From assembly GCF_902459465.1 (NCBI RefSeq), contig NC_047068.1:19181195-19245194 (forward strand): 64,000 nucleotides of DNA, written 5' to 3'. Numbering within the stretch: position 1 is the first letter of the stretch; each line of letters begins with the position of its first letter. Positions 37,101 through 49,000 of this stretch are shown in pieces. The stretch is from Asterias rubens (lineage: Eukaryota; Echinodermata; Asteroidea; Forcipulatida; Asteriidae). The notes beneath the pieces are model-generated. The model was not told where the DNA came from and did no database searches. It was given only the letters and a program-made list of their open reading frames with translations. Made by a program: the position numbers and the translations under genes.

Positions 37101-38878
37101 CATTCTGTTTTAGCCTCAGACAAAGACTTTATTTTCCATTTTATTTCATCGCGATGACTCTAGTGAAATCAACAAGAGTGATGGATTTTCGTTTTGCGAT
37201 TGCAAATTGGGATTTTTTTTTAGTAGTGAAAATGGCCCTAGGAAAGTCTGGAACCTAGACTTCATAGATACAGTCTGTGTACTTACAGTGTGGACTCGGC
37301 TCTTTGATGGCTGCCATTGCTACTGTGTGTACTACTAATGCTGGAATCACTGGGGCTAGTTACTAGACTTAGTCTGCTAGATGACATTCCATCCAGCACT
37401 GTGCTTTCTGGATTATCATTGAGACTAATGCGTGTGAAATCCAACTTCTTCAGTCCTGGCCTTGACTTATCATCTACTTTTTCAAAGAAAAAAAAAAGAT
37501 ATAAAAGTTAAACATACCTGTCATGAAATTCAAGCGAAAGGGCGTCACAATTGAGCATATTAAAATGTTGGAAAGATTTTTTTTTCAGTTCCCAAATTTA
37601 ACAGCAACACGGTTCATTGTATGTCAAGGACCAGTTGAGCTATGGTTATTGTAGCTTAACTGACACCTATAGCAGCATAACTAAATGTGTGTAGCCTGGC
37701 TACTTCGTTGACTTGTAAGTTTTGAGTATCAGAATTGCACATTTACAGCAATAAAAACACAAAGTCTGGGCAGCAAAGGCTTGAGGGCAAATGAACGGCA
37801 CTGCACCACTTTATAAATGTATTTATTAGGGGGACTATTACAGGCCTGGCTAGTTAGTTTTACTAAACACGCCCACTTTGTGCCTCATTTTGAGATGGCA
37901 TTACATTGTGGGTGGGTCCAAAGTCTGCAATCCACCCACACATACAGGGAAGTAATTCTGAATAAATTGAAAACAATTTGCAATAACTTTTTAAAAGGGT
38001 AGTCTAATCTTGGCTAGTTTAAACCAAAGACCCGCCCATAGGGTATGCACCAAACAAAACAGAAGTTGGTTGTTGAGGAGGCGGATGGTGGTGTACTTGG
38101 CATTGGCTATAATATACTAACTAAAGGCTTCACTACCCATAAAATTTTTCATAAAGTTTAGTTGTAAGTTGGGCTAACTAATGGATACAACAAGCAGCTA
38201 GTAAGTAAGTGTCACTCCCAAAAGGTTTCAGATGGTCTCAGTCGGTTACTGTCACTTGTCATTCACTCATTGAATCCTAATTGTAAAATATAAACAGACT
38301 GACAATTTGACAATTTGTACAGTAGCTGACAGATGCACATGCAGATGCAGATGCAGATTTGACACTGACTGAGTGAGGACTGTGACTCGTGTCGTGAGAG
38401 ACAGATGTCCTTTTTCTTTGCTTTCTTTTTCACAATTCAACATTTCATATTTTTGCATGTTTACCCCTATTGTATTTGCCACTTTTCGTTAATTGACAGA
38501 ACAAACGAAGTAATTGTCACAACTGTAGGATGACATGACTGTCACATCGAAAAGACTACACAGTTAAATGTAATTTTGTAAATGACTCATGAAATAAAAC
38601 CTATTCAGTGACAGAATGCAACTGCCCTGTGTGTGTTGCATGCAATAGGCGAAGATGGTAAAAAAAAAAACCGGAATCAATTTATCAACCCACCCCCAAA
38701 TAATTCATAATTATTCCCAAACTAGATAACGTTTATTTATTCCAAATACAAGAAAGAAAACACTTGATATAAGCACAACAATTCAATAATTTTTAGTGAG
38801 ATTTGAGGATATTTCAAAGATGAAATCAGTCCCAAAAGAAGACCGAAATGACTCACCATTCGCTCGATTCAACGCCAT
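24368..38878 (-). CDS. MAP2K4: Dual-specificity MAP kinase kinase 4 (complete, 12 exons)
   Basis: Exons in transcript order: 38878-38857, 37476-37287, 36179-36119, 35940-35827, 35200-35081, 28832-28713, 28272-28221, 27127-27000, 26161-26084, 25667-25519, 25331-25286, 24481-24368 (stop TAA). This totals 1194 nt and 397 residues, against 399 in human MAP2K4. An N-terminal basic-hydrophobic motif (RPGLKKLDF) resembles a MAPK docking site and is followed by a serine-rich linker. The kinase domain shows the glycine loop GRGAFGSV (108-114), catalytic Lys129 (MAVK), HRDVKPSN (Asp227), DFG (Asp245) and the activation-loop SIAKT with Ser255 and Thr259, the sites phosphorylated by MAP3Ks. PYMA/PER spans an exon junction. 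The C-terminal DVD-type docking region is present (EHVDVAGYV). In known animals it phosphorylates JNK and p38 in the cytoplasm. Intron 5 (28833-35080) is filled mainly by a 5.5-kb palindrome. Confidence 0.96.
24889..25254 (+). mobile_element. tRNA-Leu-derived SINE, copy 1
   Basis: The head reads as a tRNA-Leu-like sequence (GCTGTGGCCGAGCGGATAAG, loop with CAA anticodon, a degenerate B box GGTTCCAGTCC). The body includes 'tgtgttgtgtaacgcacgta', 'ttcgctctggtgttcct' and the end 'gtgacggatatgagcgc'. A second copy is at 45298-45650. It lies in MAP2K4 intron 11 in the opposite orientation to the gene. Confidence 0.8.
26254..26532. mobile_element. MITE family C, copy 2
   Basis: Shares interior blocks with 21706-21998 ('tttctcaaaaactacagcac', 'ctatcttcaaacggtgtaaa'). 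The ends are inverted relatives ('ttaggcactttttgtagg' and 'aagtacccaaatccttta'). In MAP2K4 intron 8. Confidence 0.6.
26609..26846. repeat. Foldback repeat in MAP2K4 intron 8
   Basis: The left end 'gggcccaatttcatgactct' is the inverted form of the right end 'agagccatgaaattaggccc'. Same subtype as 10008-10243. Confidence 0.75.
27180..27525 (+). mobile_element. 3' end of a CR1/L2-like LINE
   Basis: A degenerate reading gives [13 protein letters not shown], a stop in place of the expected Trp, then [20 protein letters not shown]. This is the conserved C-terminal end of many CR1/L2-type reverse transcriptase ORFs. It is followed by 'atagcgccttataaatgc' and a (TTA)n tail. It lies in MAP2K4 intron 7, antisense to the gene. 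The element is dead. Confidence 0.7.
27529..27830 (-). repeat. SINE fragment with a 116-bp internal tandem duplication
   Basis: 'ggcttttccatacacaatat' through 'gacacaagtgtcacatccgg' occurs twice in a row at 27529-27644 and 27645-27760 with essentially no differences. The text belongs to the minus-oriented SINE family. A run of about 28 A follows at 28131-28158. Confidence 0.85.
28475..28662. repeat. Foldback repeat 'gggcccaattttataaagcc'
   Basis: A well-preserved copy with inverted ends (gggcccaattt / aaattgggccc) and internal 'taagcacaaaa' and 'taccagccaaaatt'. Located in MAP2K4 intron 6. Confidence 0.75.
29145..29385 (+). repeat. ~36-bp satellite, left palindrome arm
   Basis: Units carry 'gcaatcggtcaactttagg' and 'gatcggtggtggcttttt', roughly six copies. 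The same family occurs inverted in the right arm, where there are more copies. Confidence 0.85.
33408..33611. mobile_element. 204-bp TIR element inserted only in the right palindrome arm
   Basis: It begins AGGGACTTTTTGTTTTC and ends with the inverted GAAAACGAAAAGTCCCT; the inverted repeats extend about 38 bp through 'gacggatggttctgcga'. Comparison with the uninterrupted left arm (29680-29700) shows the target and a 3-bp duplication ACC. The insertion therefore followed formation of the palindrome. No ORF belongs to it. Confidence 0.85.
33950..34345 (-). repeat. ~36-bp satellite, right palindrome arm
   Basis: About eleven units with 'aaagttgaccgattgcaaaa' and 'gccaccaccgatc', the inverted counterpart of 29145-29385. 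Copy number has diverged between arms. Confidence 0.85.
34493..34724. repeat. MITE family A fragment plus foldback repeat
   Basis: 34493-34580 is the right end of a MITE family A copy (ending 'cagtgtccagtgcctttaag') cut off exactly at the palindrome edge. 34573-34724 is a 'taagcacagaa ... tctatgaaattgggccc' foldback copy. Confidence 0.65.
34790..35080 (+). mobile_element. LINE 3' end whose (TTA)n tail abuts the MAP2K4 exon-5 donor
   Basis: A frameshifted reading resembles the CR1/L2-type C-terminus ([20 protein letters not shown]). It is followed by 'aagcgctatataaatgcatg' and a TTATTATTATTA tail at 35066-35079. The next bases are the MAP2K4 exon-5 boundary at 35081, so the gene's donor on the minus strand reads GTAATAATAATAAC and is formed by, or merges with, the LINE tail. 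Confidence 0.75.
35290..35673. mobile_element. MITE family A, full copy in MAP2K4 intron 4
   Basis: Begins TTAAAGGCAGTGGACACTA and ends TAGTGTCTAGTGTCTTTAA. An internal hairpin comprises 'gatttcgagacctcaga' and its complement 'gaggtctcgaaatc'. One of the best preserved copies. Confidence 0.85.
36455..36600. repeat. Foldback repeat in MAP2K4 intron 2
   Basis: 'gccgatttcatgaaatgcta' at the left and 'ttggtgaaatcgacggc' at the right are inverted; 'aatcctaactcaag' pairs with 'ttaatcctaagttagga'. Related to 3053-3215 and 53430-53570. Confidence 0.65.
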
Positions 38879-40420
38879 TTTGGATGAGTAAATTTTACAT
38901 CAGGTCATTTGAGGTCATTGTAGTAAACTTTCCCAGTCGATACCTTTTTAGTATAACGGCGAAATGCGACAAAGTTATTAAATGAAGTCAATAGGTTGTT
39001 GTTTTTGCGATACTATGCACTTAATGTGTAGCATGTGGGGTAAAATATATCCATAATCATGATATCTACCGACAAAAAGAGACAGAACGATTGAGTAAAA
39101 TCACAACAGACTGAAAACGAGTTTAACTTTTCTATTTTCCTATGACGTTTTAGGCTAGTCTTTTTTCAAGATATTATCTCACACACTGCGTGATTCATCG
39201 ATGAAAATGACTCATCTAAATTATAAAGGCAATGTGTTGGAGGTGTTGTATGTTGATGTGACGGTAGAGTCTTTTATCAAAATGGATTTGATCCTCAAAT
39301 GCTTCAAACAATTTGATTTGAGTGTAAATGTCAGTCGAAACTTGTATACGTCATGCGATGAGCAGCAAATAATCAGCACAGCGCCCTCTTCAGTTGGCAC
39401 ATGTCCATGCGGTGCTGGGGAAGGGGCGGGGCGGGGTGGGTGTCACGGGCTACATTTGAATAGCAACAAATAAAAGTATACCGAAATGAAATAACATAAG
39501 CCACGTACCGATGTACTCATCCCGGGCCTTATTCAAATAAACTTCAATAGTAGGGACAGTGCTTATCTTGCCAAGTCTGTTTGGGACAACAAATATGGGC
39601 GGAGCCTGGAAACAATGGGGAAACGCCCCCTTTTAGCCCTGTAATCTTTGAATGTCACAAAATGTCAAAAAGAAATGTCAAACAACAATAGCCTTGTTGA
39701 GTACCAGCTTGTTTTTGATGCCAACCTTGCAGGGAAAGCCAATTTTGCTCTTTTTTGATGAGTTTACGAAATTTAAACAAAGAAATATGACCTTCATTGT
39801 ATCTCATTACGACTCAAGTACTTTTACATCTTACTGATGGCGTCATGGTGGAATAATTCACAGTTTATTATTAATTACCTTTTGACTTCTCGCTACAAAG
39901 TTTGAGAGGTGAATTTGGAGAGGAGCGTTAACACTACGGTTCGTACTGCCAAACCCGCTTTTTGTTTCAAGAGACAAATAATGGGAAAAGTTATTTCCAT
40001 GAACATTAAATCGAATAATTATGATTGAAGGTCAGCACAGGCCTTGAAGATGATTGCGATTTGCATATAGATTGCAAATTAATGTTTGTCTCTCTCTTGA
40101 CATATCAAGTCGAGGTCTGCCAGTAACTTCTTGTCAAGAAAACTTCGAAGTACGGGGGCACTGAGTGAATTAATTCGAACACACTGTTTATGGAAATTAT
40201 TACACAATATAGTCTTCTTGTGGATAATAAAAAATAATTATGGCTTGTAAGTTATATCATCTGTGAGCTTATCTATTCCTTTCCGTATTGTTTCAGCAGA
40301 AACTCTGAACATTGCTTATTATATAAGAATTTAATCAAAGGAAGTAGCACCAATTTTGTCAAAATTAGTTCAGACATGTTTTGTACACAATAACTATAAA
40401 TATATAGTTAGTAGAGAACC
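38879..40420. other. Intergenic region upstream of MAP2K4
   Basis: MAP2K4 promoter sequences must lie here because the ATG is at 38878, but I see no clear TATA box. Short ORFs (39201-39473, 39652-39837) have no recognisable family features. A direct repeat 'ggaagtagcacc ... aaaattagttc' occurs at 40341 and again at 40893. Confidence 0.4.
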
Positions 40421-40712
40421 ATGTGTAAAATCTCTTTTGAGGGAGTGTTCGCGGCTCTCTAAAAAGAGCCGGTTTAGAACAGTATACTCTGCTCGTCTTG
40501 GAGAATGCTGGACTATGGCACACACATCCAGCCAGCAACAAATCCACAGCTTCCCGCCCCATCCCTCAAGCCATACATTATAAGCTCACTCACCACCAGT
40601 AGTGCAGCATTCTCCTTAGGCGAGCAGAGTATACTGTCCGAAACGTCGGAACCAAACCGGCTAATTTCAGATCGAGCCAACACTCCCTCAGAAGAGATTT
40701 TACACAATGGTT
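40421..40712. repeat. Long imperfect inverted repeat
   Basis: 'tgtgtaaaatctcttttgag' and 'gggagtgtt' at the left pair with 'aacactccct' and 'agagattttacaca' at the right. Further in, 'cagtatactctgctcg' pairs with 'cgagcagagtatactg' and 'gcattctcc' recurs. A 'gaaacgtcgg' motif is present. Probably a foldback element. Confidence 0.8.
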
Positions 40713-40945
40713 GTACCCGCAAGTCTACTATTGTGGTGTGCGGGTAGTTAAATTGAAAAGTAAAACAAATTACTCATTGCCAGGAATCGGATATTATTTC
40801 GCGTCCATAAGCCGTACAAATAATTTTGCATTTTACATGTGTTGTGCATTGTCAATGACATAATGCGCAAGTGTTTTTATGGTTTTAGTTAGGAAGTAGC
40901 ACCGTCTGGCAAAATTAGTTCCGATATGTGTTTTACACAAACAAT

Positions 40946-41202
40946 GGGTGCGTTCGATAATAGCTTCCCTGTGTCGAACCCGCGGGCTCATTCGGGTGAG
41001 CTCCTGACAAGAGCTAATCGAACGATCACTCACCCTCTCGTGGTGACGTCGTGCACCGCGGGTCAGCCCCAAGTGACCCGTTCCACAAGCAGGGAACTTG
41101 GTTTGGGACTGACCCGGGTCAGCCCCTGGAATGACGTCAAAGCTATTCGAACGTACCGGGGGCATATCGGGGTCGACCCGCAGAAGCTAATCGAACGCAC
41201 CC
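40946..41202. mobile_element. 257-bp TIR element with GGGTGCGTTCGA ends
   Basis: The left end GGGTGCGTTCGATAATAGCT and the right end AGCTAATCGAACGCACCC are inverted. The interior is GC-rich, with several further symmetric motifs (GGTCAGCCCC, GACCCGGGTC). No clear target duplication, so the superfamily is open. Confidence 0.8.
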
Positions 41203-41307
41203 AATGTTGTCGAAAATTGGGCCATGGAACCTAAACGCAACTTTTAATCATTTTCGGTTTTTTTTACGTAAAGCATATAAAGCGCACGCACAATGAACCA
41301 TTATTCA

Positions 41308-41590
41308 TAATGCACAAAATAACAAATCTGGGAAAAGTTTGACTCAATTGGTCATCGAAAGTTGCAAAAAAATTATGAAATGAAAAACACCCTTGTTGCA
41401 CAATGTGTGTGCTTTCAGATGCATAGAAGTCTTTCAATATTTGAGAGAATTTACCTCTTTCTCAAAAAACTACGTTACTACAAAGGGAGCCGTTCTTCAC
41501 AATGTTTTAAACTATCAACAGCTCTCCACTGCTCGTTACCATAGTTTTTTTCTAACAATTATTTTGACTAATATACCAATAGTGTACCCT
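41308..41590. mobile_element. MITE family A, degenerate copy
   Basis: Retains 'aaaacacccttgttgcaca', 'tgtgtgctttcagatgc', 'actatcaacagctctccact' and 'accaatagtgt'. Both termini are eroded. From 41590 to 43015 I recognise no gene or repeat. Confidence 0.65.
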
Positions 41591-43017
41591 AAAGTCAAGT
41601 CTGTTACAAGTAAAACCCAATTACTGTCTGGAGTCTTAGGTATTAAACTGATTGACGCCCGGTTCTATCAAGGGGACTTCAACTAAGGACAACAAGTTTG
41701 TATCTAATTAGATACAACAAAATTAATCAGCAAAGATGATTAATTTGACACTGTGGACATTATTTTAACATCATATACACCCACTACGGCACTTATCTGT
41801 TGAATAATGCGTGCATACCAAAACCACAGATGATCAAAAACAGTAAAGGATAGTCATTGGTTTTCCTCAAAACTTCAGTTCGTTCATCAGCCCTGCACTT
41901 TATATCTGTTGACTTTTTTGAGGATTTTCACAATTGTGTTTATTAATTTTGTTTAGTTATTTCTTTACAATTAACACTGATCCGTTTACCGAGGAAAATG
42001 TTACATTTAAAAATACATATATGAAAAGATATATGAACATTCGAAACACTAATTCAACATTGATTGTTCTTAGTAAAGATGATATGAAAGTCCATACATA
42101 CATGGGAATGTGAGGTTGGAATGGTTGGGTTGAGTTCCTAGTGAAGAAAGATAAACACTGGTCTGTCATCTAGATTTCTTCAAAAAAATGTATAACACCA
42201 AATACTGAGAAATGCACGCACACAAAATATAAGTGTTTGTACCCCCTTTATATTGTAGCGTTGACCGTGGGTTGCGTTGTACACAGTTTAATGACACAAG
42301 AAGGTACAACTAACTGCCTTCGAAAATAAACATTGATGAGTTGAAAAGCAAACTGACTTCACAGTAGCTGAGCAACCCTGATTTTGAATGTATGTTTTTT
42401 TTCCATTCTTTTGTTCAAAATTCCACTGGTTCACATTCCCGTCAGTTGACAGCACACAACATCAACAGTCAATATTTGCATTAGGTATTTGTAATTCTGT
42501 TATGGGTGGGGAAGAAAAAGAAAGAAAGTTCATAACCCGACGTTTCGACCCTTGCAGAATCTTTCTTTTTTAGCCTCCGTCAGGCCATTAATATATATTT
42601 TCCAATTATACCATAGGTCCTTTTGGTTGGTATAGCAGTTCGAAAAAGCTAAGTCTAGTGTCTAGATGTAAAGTTGTGATATTTTGTGTGTAAGGTTACT
42701 TAAATAAAGTTGAAATTTATCCCCAGAGCAAAATAGAGACATATTTTGTCTGAAATGCTTTAAAACAAAATTGTTAAAGAAAGTTGCATTTGAATCCAGT
42801 GAAATCAATATTTAATTTTTCCAATCACTCGACCACCAGAGTACCATCACGAAATGCAAATCGGTCACCGATATCACTTGGCTGTCGACCAATCAAAATA
42901 GTCTTTTCTATAACCCACGTCATTTTAAACTAAACTTTGATCAGCTAGTAAACAGAACGTTTGTTTATTATGCTGAATTCAATGAGCACAAACTGGTGTT
43001 TTCTTGAAGAGGTAGGC

Positions 43018-43026
43018 ATATATAAA
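43018..43026 (+). promoter_or_regulatory. TATA box of peroxidase A
   Basis: TATATAAAG lies 56-64 bp upstream of the ATG at 43082. This spacing would put transcription start near 43050 and leave a short 5' leader. No equivalent is visible directly upstream of peroxidase B. Confidence 0.6.
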
Positions 43027-43081
43027 GAGACCACCGACACCCTTAACTACACAGTTTGCCATTGATGCGAAGTAAGGCAAG

Positions 43082-46000
43082 ATGTTCACGATGTTTTTAA
43101 GGTAAGACTGGGTATTTCTACCGCATGCAGCCAAACTTGAATATTGCGAACAAACTAAAATTGAATTTCAAAAGTGTGTGGAGACAATTCTTTTAAGGCA
43201 CTGTTGGACACATTTTGGTAAATTGTCAAATACCAGTATTCTCACTTTTTGTATCCCAACATATGCATAAAAAATTAACAAACCTGTACAAAGTTGAGCT
43301 CAACTGGTCATCGAATTTGCAAGAGAATAGTGAAAGAGAAAAATAGCATTGTTGAATTACTTTGTGTGCTTTCAGGCACCTAATAGAAGGCTTCAGGGCT
43401 GAAGTCTTTTGGTATTATTCAAGTGAAAAGTTACCTCTTTTTCAAAACCTAAACGTTACTTCAGAGTGAGACGTTTCTCACAATGTGTTATACTATCAAT
43501 AGCTCTCAATTGCTCATTACCAAGTAAGTTGTTCTACTACGTTTATTTGGAGTAATTACAAATAGTGTCCAGCGCCTTTAATTTATCTGTACCTTTCAGG
43601 CTGTTGGTGTTGTTGGTGATCACTTCGTTTGTTGTCGGTCATCGTCAGAAGAGGAACATCTATGATGAAGACATGAAACTGTTAGAAGAATTGGAGGATC
43701 TTATTCACAAAGATGGCAACATCCAAGCATACTTGGGACATTGTGAAGGTACGTGCAACGTTCTGTAAGGGCTCAGTAGTTTGTTTCTTATGACAACTTG
43801 TATAAGTTGTGACAACTTGTATAAGCTGTGACAACTTGTATAAGCTTTCGTGGAATGGAGTTTATCAGTCAAATTAAAAACGTTCTCCACACAGTCATTA
43901 TTTTGAGGTAAAACGAATTGACTAGAGCGGGATTTGAACCAACGACCTCCGGATTAACGTGCCGGCGCTCTACCAACTGAGCTATCTAGCCCTATGTTGG
44001 CGATCTCTCCGTTTTGTCAATATCTGTGTTCGGGTGCCGATTTATTTTGCAAAAATAGAGGCAGTGTTTTTCTTGTAATAATATCATTGTATGTGAATTT
44101 CTACAAATTAAGCTTCTTCTTCTCTCGATGTTGCCTTGAATTTGTTATCACGCTGAGTGCTAGGCCTATATCCTATAACTCCTCATGCTTCGAATCTGCA
44201 TGCCGCTTCAATTTCAAACTATCGGAACTTTTATGTTCTTTGTACCATTTTTTTTTTTTTTTTTTTGGGGGGGGGGCTTTAGAAGGTTGAAGTGCATACG
44301 TGTTTGGCTTTGGGTGTTAAAATGGCTGTCCTGTTATAGTGTTTTATGTGTGTTGTTTTTGCAAGGTTCTGAATTTGCTTTTGTTTTAAAGTTTCAAGTT
44401 GTGTGATTTTAATAGCGTTTGAGTGCAATCTCCTTTTTATAATTATACAATTATATATCGTTGGCAGGGGTTTGTTTGTACACATCTTAAGATGATTTTT
44501 TTCATTTTTTTTTTTTTATTACTTTTGTATAACCTATAGCAGTCCCTCTCCAACCTGCCTACAGATTTAAAGGTAGTGAACACTATTGGTAATTACTCAA
44601 AATAGTTATTAGCATAAAACCTTACTTTGTAGTGAGTAATGGGGAGAGGTTGGTAGTACAACACATTGTGAGAGACGGCTCCCTCTGAAGTGGAGTGCTT
44701 TTAGAGAAAGAAGTAATTTTCCACGAATTTGATTTCGAGACCTCAGATTTAGAACTTCAGGTCTCGAAATCAAGCATCTGAAAGCACACAACTTCGTATG
44801 ACAAGGGTGTTTTTTCTTTCATTTTATCTCGCAACTTCCTTGGTCTTTTTTGAGCTCAAATTTTCACAGGTTTGTTAATTTATGCATATGTTGAGATACA
44901 GCAAGTGAGAAGACCGGTCTTTGACAATTACCAATAGTGTCCAATGTCTTTAAAATATATATGAAATAAATAAATATCGCGAAAGATTAAAACTTGCGCG
45001 GGCCAAATAATATGCGACCTACCGACTGAACTATTAAGCCGTGCGTTCTCCACCTGATCTCCTCTAGACCAATCAGAAAGGATAAACTTTTACGTGTATT
45101 AATGAATGATTAAATAATTGAATTTGGTTAATGTTAACAGACAAACACCAGCAGTTGGATGGACGTAGTCCAAAATCTCTATTGAACCAATTTAATGGCG
45201 CCAGCCGTTCACCTATTGCTATCAGGAAATTGGGAAAATTCAGGACCAGGCTTCAAAATGACACACCACTGGTAAATAGGTGAGTGGGTATAGTATTGGA
45301 AGTGTGGTGACCGAGCGGTTAAGAGCACCGAATTCAAATTTTGGTGTTTCCGATTAGCAGAGTGTACTCGTCCTCCGGATGGGATATCAAGCCGTTGGTC
45401 CCGTGTGTCGTGTAACGCATGTAAAAGAACCCGGTGTACTTTTATAAATAAGAAAAGGGTTCACCCTGATGTTCCTGGCTGGATTGGCATATTAAGCAAC
45501 AGCACCCTCGTAAACAAAAAATGAGTAGGTCTCATAATTCAAACGTAGTCCTATACATACCTTGCAGGGAAATTATGTATGTAACAACACCAGGAGCGTC
45601 ACTGAGTGACGGATATGCGCGCTATAAGAGGCCATTGTTTTTATTATGAGATATTTAGAAACCACTGGCTAACAGGTGAGTGGGCATAGAAAGGCCTATG
45701 CAATTTATATGAACATTTTTACAGACCCTGGTATTACATTGTTCTGTCTGTATTATTGAAGTAATCATAATATTAACTTCAAAACTTGTGCATTTTCTTA
45801 CAGGCTTTCAAAAGATGAAGTGGACAAACTAATCATTCAAATTGATGATGTTTTGGGGCAAGTGAACACGCAAACGACTTGTGACGCGTCTACGCCCTAC
45901 CGTACCCTAGATGGGAGCTGTAACAACCTTGTCCATACCGAAATAGGAATGGTGGAAACGCCATTAACAAGGGTTGTTGGCAATGCATACGGAGATGGTA

Positions 46001-49000
46001 CGTACGAGAAGTCACTAACCTATTCAAGCTACTTTGTAGAAGCTGACGAAGGAAAAAAGATGATAAATACCAGTTTTGTTTACAATTTAAAGACACTGGA
46101 CACTAATTGGTAATTGTCAAAGACTAGTCTTCACGGTTGGTGTATCTCGACATATGCGTAAAATAACAAAATGTGAAAATTTGAGCTCAATCGGTCGTCG
46201 AAGTTGCGAGATAATAATAAAAGAAAAAACACCCTTGTCACACCCTTGTTGTGTGCTTTCAGATGCTTGATTTCGAGACCTCAAATTCTAAATATGAGGT
46301 CTCAAAATGAAATTCGGGGATAATACTTCTTTCTCGAAAACTACGTCACTTCAGAGGGAGCCGTTTCTCACAATGTTTTATACTGTCGACCTCTCCCCAT
46401 TACTCGTTACCAAAAAAAGTTGTATGGCAATAAATATTTTGAATAATTATCAATAGTGTCCACTGCCTTTAAACACGTACTTGAGCGAAGATGGCAAGTC
46501 GTGACCTTTGTTGAATTCAATTTGAAATGTTTTCAATCTTTACGGAAATCGGTCATATTATGAATATAATAGATTTTAATTGTGTAAAAAAAATAATCAT
46601 TTCGAATACACATATCCAGTGCTTTTCTGAAAGATTCGCGAAATAGTCTGTAACGTCATCACCCATAAAATGATTACTTAGCTCCAATTTGTATAGCCGC
46701 TTTGTTGCAGCGGGGAGGTATAACAAAGCAAACTCACAAGCATGACGTCAAATCATTGTCATTTTGACACACGCCGTCAGTAAACGGTGGCCCGTTGAAA
46801 ATTGTATTAATATAAAAAATATCTTTATTAAAGGCAGTGGATACTATTGGTAACTGTCAAAGACTAGCCTTCACAAGAGGTGTATCTCAACATATGCATT
46901 AAATAACTAACCTGTGCAAATTTGAGCTCAATCGGTCATCAAAGTTGCGAGATAATAATGAAAGAAGAAAACACCCTTGTCACACGAAGTTGTGTGCGTT
47001 TAGATGGTTGATTTCGAGACCTCAAGTTCTATCCTGAGGTGTCGAAATCAAATTCGTGGAAAATTACTTCTTTCTCGAAAACTATGGCACTTCAGAGGGA
47101 GCTGTTTCCCACATTGTTTTATACCACCAACCTCTCCCCATTACTCGTCACCGAGAAAGGTTTTATGCTGATAATTATGTTGAGTAATTACCAATAGTGT
47201 CCACTGCCTTTAAAGCAACATTACTGAGCTAACAAAACCGTTGCTGGCGGTGTAAGCACCAACCACCATATACTCAATGACAAACCTGTAGAAGTTTGAG
47301 ATCGATCGGCCACGTGAGAATAGTGAAAAACCGATTGCAAATTTTGCATCGCATCGATGCCTTTAATAAATTGAATGAAACGCTCACTGAGCAATAAACT
47401 CCAAACATCAAATATGACATTTCAGACAGAAATATTTCAAGGGATGTTTTCAACTATCATCATCATTAGACCGTGTAAGTTTAATGTAAATCTGTGATCT
47501 TCACGATTTTTGTTTCTTACCAATTCTGTAACGTTCCTTTAAAAGTATAACATGAGAATTGTGATTTAATCAATTTAATTTGACAAACATATAAATAGTA
47601 ATGTAACTATAACAATTAACATTTCCAATATATCTTTATGTGATAGGTGTTGGTACACCACGCACGTTGTCAGTAAACGGTGGACCACTACCAAGTGCCA
47701 GAACAGTCTCGCTTGGTGTATTCGATGGCAGTACTGAGACAACATCCGATTTTACATCACTTGGTGTACACTTTGGGCAAATTACTGATCATGATCTATC
47801 GGCAGTGAACAGACAACAAGGTGGTACTATATACTATATTCCTCTTCAACTGTTTACTTTGTTTAGCTCATCAGAAAGTAATTTTCACTTACTGTTTAGG
47901 AGTATTGGCTCTGACATCAGTCGCTGTGGTCTACACGTTTAGATCAGACAATCAGATACTATGCTGGTCTTAAAGGAAAAACCGATCATCAAACCACTCC
48001 TGACGACCAGCAGGGTATACCTTTTAAAACGTCGAGACTTGACAACAGCTCCTTTAGAGCCAATATTTCTAGCAAATGAAACTTATAAAGTGAGTGAGAC
48101 TGTAAAGATCCTATCAGTTTTCAACTAGAAATGGGTAAGTGTCACCCGCAATATGTGCGGCTGTTGCTAAGGGTCAATCCAGTCTGTGCTTCAACTTTAT
48201 GACCCAGCCATTATGTGCATTCACTTATACCCTTTCCATTTGTAGTTGATTGCAGTGAGTGTGCCGTTGAGGGCGAATGCTTCGCTATTACATTTGACTC
48301 ACCTGACCCAGTGTTTGGGGGAAAAAGTTGTTTGGATTTCACTCGAGCGCATCATGAGACTGACAGTAACGGAGTTCGCCAACAACTCAACTCTATCACC
48401 ACGTGGTTGGATGCATCATTCGTGTATGGGTCCAGTGATATGACTGCAGATACACTTACTGACGGTAAGACTGTGCCAAGTTTTTATGCAAGGCACCTCA
48501 GCTTTTGTGAGGCCAACTTCTGATAGATTTGAATCAGTAAATACATTTTTTGTTATCTGTCAATGTTGAGGCTGCTACTGGTTAGCGTTGGAAAAAGGCT
48601 AGGGAATTGAACCAAATGAAAAAGGCATGGGATTTTTTTTATTATATTTTGAAAACTGTGTTATTTTCAGAGTGTGGTTCCATGGTGCACCTTACAGATA
48701 GCGTGACAGGCCGACCCCTTCTCCCTCCAAATACCGCCTTTACCGATTGTTTTGGGATCGACGCAGAACAAAACATTTACTGCGGTCTCGCTGGGGACGG
48801 TCGGGCCGCTGAGCAGCCCGGACTCACCTCCCTCCACACCCTGTTCCTACGAGAACACAACCGCATTGCTGCAGAGCTGCGTGCACTCCGCCCTACATCA
48901 ACCGCCGATGAAGTGTTCCATAAAGCTCGTAAGATTGTAGGCGCTGAATGGCAGCATATATTATACAATGAATACCTTCCACAGATTATTGGTGCTACTC

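Noticed and set aside
47821..47942. Extension of peroxidase A exon 5 to the end of its ORF
   Set aside because: The phase-matched donor at 47820/47821 agrees with peroxidase B exon 5, and the following residues do not resemble peroxidase.
48607..48670. A separate gene starting at the Met upstream of exon 7
   Set aside because: This is intron sequence in frame by chance; a good acceptor (ttattttcag) at 48670 joins exon 6 in the right phase.
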